Part shown: positions 11,237-23,200 of the stretch, in pieces | How positions within the stretch are numbered: the first letter of the stretch is position 1 | Layout of the letters: each line of letters begins with the position of its first letter | Assembly (NCBI GenBank): GCA_038373865.1 | Contig: JAXGGA010004418.1 | Span: 24,685 to 88,684 of the forward strand | Direction: 5' to 3' | Source: Uloborus plumipes | Taxonomy: Eukaryota; Arthropoda; Arachnida; Araneae; Uloboridae | Length of the DNA stretch: 64,000 nucleotides | The notes under the pieces: generated by a model | Seen by the model: only the letters and a program-made list of their open reading frames with translations | What the model was told of the DNA's origin: nothing | The model's database searches: none | Translations under genes and position numbers: made by a program

Positions 11237-14200
11237 CTGCAGGAAAAAAACATTAAATTAGTTACTTTGCAAATTATGAAAAAAAAAAGGCACAGTTGTC
11301 AGTAACAAAAAATTGCAATAACTTTAATGCCCTCAAAGAAAATAATAATTGTGTTCTTCCACGACATTGTAGTTAGATTGATAAGTTTTCTAGATATTTA
11401 TTTCATTTACCATTACAAATTCTAATATACAAGATGTCCTTGTATGTCAAGGGGTAAAAAATTAGGATGCACTGAATATTCAGTACACAATGGCCGCTGC
11501 TCTTAGGAATCATGTTCTTTCTAAACAGTTTTGAACTTATCTAAATATAAAAAAGTAAGCAGAAACAAACAAAAAAATGATATAAATTTTAGTACTTATA
11601 AATTTATAAAACCAATCAACTGCTATATTTAAAAAATAAAATATGCAAATTTAAAAGAAAAAAATATATCCTATTTAAAAGGTGACTAGTAAAAAAAGGA
11701 AACACTTGGATATGCAATATTGTATTTTAATTTTGACATTTTACGCCATATGAAATGTTCAATAAACAAATTAAATTAATCACAGTAATAAAAGTTTAAT
11801 AATGGTAAATGATGAATAGGCAGGGAAGATAGCAACCTGAAAATTCAGAATGGCTGAACTATTACTATTTGATTCATAAACATGCCATTTTTAAAAAACA
11901 ATGTTCACTACCATCAATGCTGCTTCTAAAGTATTTTTATGGGAATTCAACTGCCTATTCGGAATTTGGCAGAATATTTGATTAGAATTTCAACCAAATG
12001 TATCATATTCGGCAAAATTTGGTACTCTGAGCGTCCCAAGTAAAAATACTTTTACTGTTTATGATATAAATTTACGGCCAAAAATGAAAAATAAAGTTTA
12101 AATGCAAGTTTAAAAACAAAATACGTTATTCTTTCCTTATGTACTCTAATTTTCAGACCACATTTCCGATTTGTTTATTTGGAAAACAGCAAGTTATTTA
12201 ACTATTTCCTTTTGCCTTTACAATCCTCTATTTCATTTTCGTAGTTGGGGCAAACTTAATCTGGCACTGCTGTAATGCTGTGATTAGGATCTGCATAGCT
12301 TTTAGAATGCTTACAGGTTAGGTTTTTGCTCCAACTATAAATGTTCATACTTTTCTTTTGGAAATACAATAAGATTGGAAACTTTACGCATTTCTGTTTT
12401 TTTTTAAAAAAATAAGATTTCTCAACTTTCACAAAAATTTGAATCTTCAGCAGGGTCTTAAGTTCTTTCAAGATGAAGATCTGAGAAATGTCGGAGGGAA
12501 CTTCTCAAACTCATTTCAAATTAATAGCAAAAAAAAAAAATCTTTCATCAAAAGTGTTAAGAGTTGTTTGTTAAAACACACTATTAACGTATTTTACAGC
12601 CAACTGAAAGAGAGAGAGAGAAAAAATAAACAATTTGAGTTACCTGACTATCATCAACAGTCCAGTTTCCGTCAACTAAAAATTTCATGTGATGTGTACC
12701 CTTGGACAACTTTAGTTTAGTGGAAAAGATGCCATCCCTGAAAAAAAAAATGCATTAGAGTCCTATTTTCATCATTCAGTGTAAGGTAAGGCCCCTATAT
12801 AGACGAGACGGCGCATCAAGATTAAGTTTCACCACTTTGGATCCAGCGCGGGTTTGTGTGTTTGAGTGGTTGTCTTTTCTGGCCAGTAATCGCGTTTTGG
12901 TAGTTTTTCACTGTGAGCAATTACTAGTGACACTTGGATTTGGCAAAGCTTAGCAATGTGCCAAAACTTTTTTCTGGTAACCCTACTCTGCAACAATGAA
13001 AATTTGAAAGTAAAAGTTAAGGAATTGGATCCAAAGTGACGAAACTTAATCTTAATGTGTCAGCAGGTCTATATAGAGGCTCTAGTGTAAGGTAGACTAT
13101 CAATAACAATGGAAAAATATCCAACCAAATATTTGGCAATAAATATTAAATTATATCAACTTCTTAGACGCTTGTGAAAGTTTCACAATTTTGCAACATG
13201 ATGAAATTTTGCCTTGGCTACTGAAAGAATTTTGTTGTAATATTTTATTATTATTATTATTATTATTTAAATGGTGAAAGAACTTTTACTATTAGGAAAC
13301 TTAAGATTTTGTTTTTTTTTTTATACAGAGGGAGCCTTGGGGTATGGGGAGTACTGTAATTTGGTTTAATACTATTCAGAGTTATCACCAGATAAATTGA
13401 AATCAAATATCCGTTAGGTAGAAGTGACAAAGGTCATAAATTACTAAGAGAAAGCCCTGAAGAGGCTCCTCGTTGGGAGCTAAAATTGTTATGAGTCCAT
13501 CACAACTTCAAATTCTTTTTCAGTAACGATGCAACTCCAGTAAAAACTCAAGAAATTTATTTACAAATATAGTCTGTCAACGATTGCAATAAAATTAGCA
13601 ACTGTCCAGTTGGGATGAGTCTATCTGAATAAGGAGGGAAAATAAAAATTAGTCAAATGTGTTTCACTGTATTAAAAGACTAACACACATCAGCAAAAAG
13701 CTGGCACCCCTAAAAACTAATAGATGGATCCGTTTCTCCTTGTAAACCCGATATTAGCCTTTCCATCTCATCCATGGTCAGACAGTAATAATAATAAAAA
13801 GTAATTAACAATCGCTAAAACATCCATGGTGTTCAGATAACTAGTTTCAACACAGTTCTTTTCAGGTGTAGTAGTGACAGAAAAAAGTTGCATCTTTAAA
13901 ATATATTTGTTTATTCTATTCTCAAAAACTGACTTAAAACAAGCATATTTACAATATAACATAGAAAAGCAACTTACAAACACCAACCCAGGACCGACTT
14001 TTAAGCACAGTTAGCTGCTTAAATACTTTTCAAGCTACAGAAATTAGTGTACAGTAAAATCAAATCAAACCCTACTGACTTTACAACAGATAATAATTAA
14101 AAGTTCAACCCATAACGATTCAGCAAGTATGATAAAACACCATAAACTTAACCACAAACACATATTTACATCTAAATACACAAAAACACGAAGCCAAAAT

Positions 14201-17200
14201 CACAGCTCACTGTCAAACACGACTTGACTAGATAAGCATTTATTAACTGGCTTCTTATACCCGTAAAAGATGCATCTAAAAGTTTCCAGTACATTCCACA
14301 ATTTTTTTATTCAAAAATATTCCATTACATTCAAAAAAGCAAACAAGGGTATGGATTCATAATAAGGTTGAAAATACTAATTACATGATGGGTTCTAAAT
14401 GTCGATAACCTTGGCGACATTTGGCGATATCTCGCCAAATTTGCGCTCAAAGTAAGTCGCCAAAATTATATTAACTTGGCGATCGCTTAAATTTCCTGCA
14501 ATGTCACACACAATAGCGCATAGCAGGGAAAGTCAACATTCAGGTACAGTTTCAAGAACTTAATAATTTTGAGTTAATATTAATGGATCATCAGCAAGTT
14601 GTTATGTGTTTAGGAAATGATATGAAATATGATAAACCAAAAGCAGATGCTAAATTTCAGTACAAATATTTATTCCTACTTAAAATTGCATAAATTTCAA
14701 TCAATCACAGATTTTTTTTATTCTCATAAAATATTACACAAGAGCTTATAAATTGTAGTATTTTAAAAGATTTACTATAAAATATGAAGAAATCAAAAAA
14801 TAAAAAATCCATGCAATAAAAAATGTGCATAGTTGAAATTTTAAATTACAAATTCATTAAAAAAAAATTGTAATATTAAAATGTAAAAAAAAGTGATTGA
14901 AGCGGGCATAAAATGAAGATGTAAAACATCTGAAGTTAATTTTTAAAAAAACCTTTAGCAAATGAAATTCAGAAGTTAGCTATGTTCTAAAGAATAATCA
15001 TCCATAAATATATTGCCTTAGGATCTTATATAAACGACATATTTTACCAAACGCCAAATAAAATCAATAGGCGATCGCGATTGGGATGAATCCTAGTTTA
15101 AAGTCCGGCGATAAATTATTAAATCTGGCAACCACAGAATTATTATTGGATGATTGGATTGTTTGGCGATTTTAAGCTAAATGATTGCAACCCTACTACA
15201 TTATTAAGCTACAGTCTGAAAAAAATCGCCAAACCCGGACCCTAAAGTAGGATTTTACCCGCGATTGCTCAAACAAAAAAGTAATAATAATTAAAAAAAA
15301 TAAAAAATCTGGTATGGACCCCACACTACTTCCTTTTACGTGTAAATTTCTCAGTAGTTGCTTAAAGTGTTAAAAAAAGTGCTTGGAGTGAGCAAGGTAA
15401 CAATTCAAATATTTACTCCCCTAATCTGCCACGAAACAATGTAAAAAATATTTTACAATGGTTAATTTTCTAAATATTGCTGATTTTAATATCATTCAGT
15501 GAATTTTTCGCAAAATATCGCCAATAGCACCAAGTTGAACCCAAATTCAAAAAATAATTTTTTCGCCAAATTTGTCGCCAACTTGGCGATATGTTGCCAA
15601 GTTGGCGTCAAGCACTTAGTGATCAAAAGCTTGGCGACATATCGCCAAGTGGTCGCGCCAATTCATATCACTTGAGTCTGCATTGAAATTAACACTGATT
15701 TACCCCAAAAAAGGGGTAAAACACCCCCTTGGGAACGTTCGAATGCAACCACAAGGGGAGGTGCCCAACTAGACCATCCTCAGAGCCTACATACCAAGCT
15801 AGAAGCTGCTACGTCATATAGTTTTTGAGTTATGCGACCCACATACATACATACGCACACACGTACATACAGACGTCACGTGAAAACTCGTCGTAATTAA
15901 CTCGGGGGTGGTTGAAAAGGATTTTTCGGCTGCTTATATGTTGGTAGGTACATTTGCACGTGCTGACAGGTCGAAAAAACTACGGAACATTCATTCGGGG
16001 GTGAGCAAAATCAAAATTTAGACTCAAATTTGAGTGATTTTTTTTTTCGCGATCACAATACTTCCTTTACTACGTAAAAGGAAGTAAAAAGAAATAAATA
16101 AAAATAAAACAAAGTTGTGGAGTCATTTTGCAAAGATGAAGGTGAATAATAGGAAAAAAGTAGGGGGGGGGGCAGAAAAAGAAAAGCACTCGCACTTACT
16201 GCTTGTTAAGCATGCAGTTGTCTTCCCATTCGTTGAAATCTCCCGAAACAGCGACCTGCTCGCCGCCGTTCTTCCAGGCGATGAGGGTCGGGACTTCGCC
16301 CACTCCATTCTCCTGTCCGTTCATTATGACGTCTGGCTGCTGCTAAAATGAAAACAAAAACTATAAGAAAAAGAAACAACAGAAATAAACTCTAAGAAAT
16401 TTACTAAGAGAATAATCTTTTGGAACCACAAACAGCAGTTCATCTCTATACTATCAAGGTCTGAAGACACTACTCTTCACTGGTTTACATTCTTGGGTTT
16501 TGAGGAAGCATCCAATTGTTGCATGCAATTCGAATGCAAAAAAAAGAGGACATTTTTGAAAATTAGCTTATTATGGAGTTCAGTGCTTCAGAATGCAGAA
16601 ATCAGATGTCCTCTCAAGATAAAATTATATAAGTCATCAGAAACCATTATCAATAATGAAATTCGTGCCCAGTCACTGAAAATTAAGATCAATGTTCACA
16701 GACAACTTTTAAGAATAGTCTTCTCTTTTTGTTTAACTGTGATCTAAAAGTGCCTGAAATAGGTCAGGCGAAACGTGCGTTGCCAAAAATATCCCCCCCC
16801 CCTTTCACATTTCACTACAACGTATAAAATCAAAAAAAAAAAAAAAAATCAATCGTTATAAAATAATTCATGATAGACGGTGTCATTGGGTCGACTTTAG
16901 CGATCAGTTTTAGACAAGATCTATCGTCGTCTCAGAGCAACAGTTGGTTTCTTTCGCTGTTATTCTGAGGCTTACCAAAGAACCACATGAACAGAGTGCC
17001 GTACTTTTGAGAGTGTGCGCCGCACTCATCGTAAGTGCCGTATTGTAATATTTATTAGAGAAAGAAAAAAAATGCTGTATGTGCGGCACCGGTCTTGAGC
17101 GCTGCATTGTAATATTTATTACAGAAAGAAAAATTCTACCGTACGCGACGCACCCAAAGTAAACAAATTTTAGAGCAGAATTAAGAGTTAAGAAAATCAT

Positions 17201-20200
17201 GTCACATGTCAGGTAAATGGGTTTCATTACCCAGGCCTGGTCAATGCCTTTGTAACAGTAAAGAAAGTTGGAATGTGACAAAAACAGGTTAAATAATCTG
17301 AAGGTGTCTAAAAAATAATAAATAATTATTTTTTACTTTTAGTCTTCCAAACCCTCAAGAACAGATTTAACCGATTAGTTCAGAATTCCAAAAATAAAGC
17401 CTTTTGATACACAAAATTGAAAACTGGACTTATTTTCGATCATTTTTGAAACATGTTCATTACATTTTGTTTTCCTTCTTTTTGAAATAGTATACAGCTG
17501 AGACTCGATAATTCGAAGCCTTAATAACTCGGACAGTCCTTTAACTCCAAGTTTTCATAGAGTTCTAAGACTCTTGAGAAGGCTGCTAGAACTTCCTGTA
17601 ACTCGAACTACCAGTAACTCGAAGCCTTTAGCCAACCCCTTCGCGTTGTCGAGAGTCGACTGCATCTTTTGTAAAATGCGGTGAAACGTTAGAGAAAATA
17701 TGGAACAAGTAAATAAATAAACATTGTATACGTCGCGGCGTATCTATCGCATTGGCAATTTTTATAAGATATTTTAACCCTTTAACGGGCACAATCCGTT
17801 TTTCTCCAAAGTTCACATTTTGCATTATAATTAGAAAAATGAGGCTCATTTATAACCAAAAAGTGTATTTTTTTTAATTTTGTTGTTGTGGCTTCTGTTG
17901 TTAAGAGGGGTGAGTAAAATTAACCGCCGTCCATTACAAGCAATGACATTTCACTGATTTATTCAAAAGAATAGATGTAAAATACGAATAATTTCACAAG
18001 TAAATGTGCATTCCTTGTAAAACTATTCGTCATTAGTTATTTCAAATTACGCATTTTTTAGTTACGCATAAAATAAGTGACAGAAAAACTAAATACAATG
18101 TAAATCACCAAAAATACTTTTAGTTTGTCTGATGGAACAACATGAAACATGGAGCAGCTCACAAAGGAACATTACATGTTGTACATAAAACTTTTGTGCG
18201 TTTAAGGTTCTAGCGTGGTGGTAAGATATTTACCACCGCCTTAAAAAGGGTTAAACGCACAATACTGGAAACATTTTTTCATAGGAAAACAAGAGCTGGT
18301 GGCGGGAGAGAAGGGATATATTCAATGGCAAAAACACTTACTTCTTTTTGAATGACTTCAGTTCCATTTTCTTCGATACCATTTGTTCCATTTGTGCCGT
18401 TTGTATGGATTTCCGCAACAACGGGGGCATCAGGTTTGATTTCCTCCGTTGGGCTTGGTTGCTTAGGTTCTTCAACAGGAGTTTCAACCTTAGCTTCCTC
18501 TACGGGGGTCTCAACCTTAGCTTCTACTGGAGTTTCAACCTTGGCTTCCTCAACAGGAGTCTCAACTTTAGCCTCTTCGACAGGGGTTTCAACTTTGGTC
18601 TCTTCTACGGGGGTCTCAACCTTCGCCTCTTCTACAGGGGTTTCAACTTTGGCCTCTTCTACGGGAGCAGCTTCAACCTTAGCTTCCTCAACAGGGGTCT
18701 CAACCTTAGCCTCTTCTACAGGGGTCTCAACTTTTGCTTCTTCAACAGAGGTCTCAACCTTTGCTTCTTCGACGGGGGTCTCGACTTTGGTTTCTTCTAC
18801 AGGTGTTACAGCCTTTTCTTCTGCCGGCGTTTCTGTTTTCTGTTCTTCTGCCGGCGTTTCTACTTTCTGTTCTTCCACTGGCGTTTCTGCTTTCTGTTCT
18901 TCTACAGGCGTTTCCACTTTTGGCGCTTCTACAACAGCCTCAACTTTGGCTTCTTCAACAGGTGTTTCTGCTTTCGGTTGTTCTGGCGTTGACTCTGCTG
19001 GTGAAGGCTCCACAGGAGCTTCTGTTTTTGGAGACTCTACAGGTGTCTCTACTTTTGGTGGTTCAACAGGCGTTTCTGCTTTGGGTGCTTCTACGGGTGT
19101 CTCAGCTTTTGGCGCTTCAACGGGGGTTTCTACTTTTGGGGATTCAACTGGAGCTTCTACTTTTGGTGCTTCTACGGGAGTTTCTACAGGCGTCGCTGCT
19201 TTAACTTCTGCAGCAGGTGTTTCTACTTTAACTTCGGCTACGGGCGTTTCAGCTTTGACCTCAGCTACGGGCGTTTCTTCAGATGGTTTTGAGCACTGCT
19301 CAGTGACTGGAACTTCTGTTTGTTGCGTAGAGCTTTCTGAGGCTGGAGTTTCGATCTTGGCCTCGGTGACGGCGGCTGAAGAATCCGCTTTCTGTTCCTC
19401 TGGTTGCTTGACATCTTCGTTGATCGGAGATGCTTGAGTAGACGGAGACTGCACTTCAGAAATCACAGCAACATTTTGCGATTCGGCTCCTGGACTGTCT
19501 TGGACAATGTCAGTTGGAGCATCGTTTGAAGTTGCGCTGTCTGTTTCTGCTTTTTTAGCTTCCCCGTTTTCCTCGGGAGGTTTCACTTCATTCGCTAGGG
19601 CTGTTTCCTCTTTCTTCTCCTGAAAATATAAGCGGAAAGTCAGCTCCACAGAAAAAAAAATTACAAAAATACGCTGTATATTGATTTGAAGTTGTTATCT
19701 TCAAACTTCTCCATAAATAGGCAAATTTTAAAGTTACAGCTTTTATTTAGGTTAATGAAAAGTACAAATCATGTATGCAAAAGGACAAAGAAAATTGATT
19801 GTGAGAAATCCAATATCGCTTAGCCAAGAAATTTTTGGTTCACACAAGTATGGAAATAATTTTCATTTTCCGGCAAGAACATTTATATTTTTCAATAGAA
19901 ACAAATAATTTTATAGCACTATTTTTCTTAAAATTCTCCCAGTTCAAAAAATCTCCTTTACTCTGCAATTTCTTGATTTTATGAACATAATCGGTTTAAG
20001 AATTAAATACCAACAATCAGTTGTTGAGAAGAAAGAATTATCACTTGCAAAAATTTGATTATTTAGTTTTTCTTTCTTTTTATAAACATTTTTATTTGCT
20101 TTTAACTTGCTGCCGTTTTTAAAATTAAGTAAAAACTATCAGCGGTTTAAAAAAATTTTCAGGGATTTTTGATAGTTGTTTTTTTTTTTCTTTCTTTTTT

Positions 20201-23200
20201 AAAATCAAACTTAATATTATTTTTCTAATGAACTTCTTCATGCTGTAATTAAAAATATATTTAAAAAAATATTTTAAAACATTTCTGATTTTATTTCCAT
20301 TAATGTTGCATTCAAAAGATATAGTTTCTTACGAAAAATGTAACAACTTAGTCTTTACAAAAAAGTACTTCTATCTGTGTAATACATTCAAGTGATAAAC
20401 TCTGCAAAAACCGACATTTACATAAAAGTTTTATTTACAACTTAATCAACTTAAGCGGACTCCAGTAGCAACAATTTTCCCCTGGGCAGAGCTAGAGTTT
20501 GACATTAAAATGGTTAAGAATAGACTTTTACATGATTTTATCAAACGAATTTCAAATGTATAATTTGATGTCCAAATGAATGACAATCCGATTTCATTTT
20601 GAATATTTTCTCCCGGCAAGGTTGGCAATAATCCAACTCGATGGCTTTCATAAAAAAGTATCCAGGAGTCGGTAAATCTATCAGCACACTAAGTAACCTG
20701 TAAGAATGCAGTGCAAGTTATTGTAGTCAATGATGTACTAGCAAATGAGAGAAAAACTCATTGATAGTTCCCCTAGCAGCATCATCTCATCGGCCGATGA
20801 TCGGCCATTCATCGAAACCCGATGAAATTCTCATCGGCCGATGATCCAATATGTCTCATCGGCTGAGCAGAATCCGAGCAGCAAAATCCGATGAGAATAC
20901 GATGAGATTTGGAGCAATTTACGAGCAGAACAGTCCCGTGCCGAGGAATTTCATCGGGAAAGTTGATCGGAAGGATATCGTTTTCCGATGGAATATAGCT
21001 TATCTTATTTTCATCGGGAAAGTTGATCGGAAAGATATCGCTTTCCGATGAAAAGTAGCTCATCGAAAACAGTGCTCGGATACTGATCGGAACGATGTCA
21101 TCGTGCGTTACAGGATCAGTTTACGAGGAGTTTGTTGATCGGCCGAGCAAAATCCGATGAGTTGATGCTACTTGGGTCTGTACCTCAGAACCAGACTGAC
21201 GTAAGTCCAATTTCGTAACTTTTCAGCAGAAGGCAAAAACGATTGCCGAATACATGCAAACGGTGGAACTAGTCAGTGGGGTACTCAGAGGGTGGGCTGA
21301 TAGGGCTGCAGCCCCCTCCGAAATTTCCCAAGCACATTTTTAAAACATTAAGCTAAAATCGTTTATTTATTTTTCCTTTCTTGCTGAAATCAAGACATGA
21401 GATTTGTTTTGAAAAGAAAATTAGGTATGGGGCACAATTAAAAGAAGTGAATTCCTTCTTTTTTTTAATATCTCCCTTTTACTGTGTGTGGCGTGTGTAT
21501 GGTCATCTTATAAAAAATTCAATTTTGATGAGATTTATTCTAAATATGTTTCAGAAACAGCAATTAATGCTAGTTCATTCATTTAATTCTGTTAAATAAA
21601 TTTCAACAAATGTGTGATTGAAACCCAATAGTATTAGGAACATAGTAAAGTAAATGGCAAAATTAATGTTATTAAAGCTCAAATTTTCAAAAATTTTAGC
21701 ATGCACTTATTTAAGGAACATCTTCTTCAGTAAAAACAATTTTTCAAATTTCAATTTCATCAATTTCCATTTTCATCAAAACGCTTTACTTCTTAACAAT
21801 AATCATAACTAAAAAAAAAAAAAAAAAAAAAAAAAAACGAAATTATTTTTGTCATATAAAATTAGCATTATCAGAAATTCGAAACATTTATTAGGTGCCC
21901 CGCCCTCTCATCTGAAAGAATCTCGGCTCAGCCGATGATTTGATGATATGTTTTGAAATATCTCACCGATATTTCAAAACATATCGATGTTTTGAAATAT
22001 CGGTGTTTTGCCATCGATGTCGCACCCCTACTGTGGCTCTATAATCGGTAGTGTATCAAAAAACTTGACCTTGTGTCTTGGCGGTTTTCTCCGATTTAAT
22101 AGGTTCATTGGATGCCTTCAACTCGTGACGATACAGTTTCAGAACAGGAAGGGCCTTTCTTCACCGTCGTAAGGGGGCTGCCTATAAATTATGTCACTTC
22201 TTTTAAAAACAAATTTGACTCCCCCCTTATCACCTTCAACCCCTCCCCCGTTGTCTGCAAGCATATTTTTTATTTCAAGAACATGTGATGTCACACTTTT
22301 AATCAACCTCTTCCATTCCCTTCTTACAAACTCACACTTTCACTCCTCATCGAAAAATTACATAATTTGTGGACGCTCCCTTATAAAGAGGTGTAAATTA
22401 TCGGAGCGAGAAGGTCACATGAAGTTCCCTTTTTCGTGTTTTTTTATTTATTTTATTTATTTTTTTTTTTAATTTAAGACGGCAGGTTAAAAAAAGATGG
22501 CAAATTATCTGAAATAAAATTTTCAGTGTGCTGAAGTCAGTTCAGCTGCGATGAAGCTAACGTATCGTTCAAATTACAAAAATGCTTCGATAATAATACA
22601 ATGCTTCATTGTTACTGCGGAATTTCAAAAACTTTTCGGATTGTCTCTTAACACGTCTAAAAAATATATTCCGCAATATGAGAACAGTGAAATGGCTTAT
22701 AAGCTGATACCTGGTTCAATTTATTTTTAATCTTCAATATCTTCATAAAAATTTATTATTTTCAAGAAAAATGTTATACGAATGTCATTTTTTTTAAAAT
22801 TACAGAAAACTATATGAACAAACGGGTTTGTACAATATAGGCATTTATTTCTGATCTTTGGACACTTTTTTAGCTTGAACTTAGTACGCTCTAACCCGGA
22901 AATATCACAGACACAAGAAATAGTAGACAAAAGCTTAACCCGTGCTTTTGACGGGAGCGACAGGGAAGGAGTCAAAGTTTCTCAATGTTTGAAAACGTAC
23001 AGTAGAAATGAAAAGTAATAAATTTTTGGATGCATTTAACGAATTGGGATTTTCCTTCAACCGAAAGATGTAGTTTAATTTGGAAGCGAACATACACCGA
23101 CTGCAAAAGGTTTTTAATGCTTGTACAAACGTTTATCAAATATATTGAAAATTGTAAATATGCCTCAAAAATTTAGGCAAGCGTATTTTCGCGTGCTTTA

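Noticed and set aside
11177..16342. Calling the gene AMPK beta (PRKAB)
   Set aside because: Only the carbohydrate-binding module matches. The C-terminal alpha/gamma-binding domain is absent and the N-terminal two thirds are unrelated repeats.
16910..17281. 123-codon minus-strand ORF
   Set aside because: It runs across an internally duplicated dispersed repeat. There is no domain, and its frame depends on the repeat.
18348..19437. Long plus-strand open frames (214, 361 and 156 codons) across the repeat exon
   Set aside because: They are antisense shadows of the 27-bp periodic coding repeat. They have Leu/Ser/Thr/Phe-biased low-complexity translations, and the minus-strand frame has matching splice sites and domain context.
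18342..19619. Homology to titin PEVK or neurofilament heavy chain
   Set aside because: The resemblance is compositional only. No Ig, FN3 or intermediate-filament rod domain is nearby.
22191..22472. 93-codon ORF beginning MSLLLKTNLTPPLSPS
   Set aside because: It starts in a dispersed-repeat end (CTGCCTATAAATTATGTCACTT) and ends in T-rich simple sequence.
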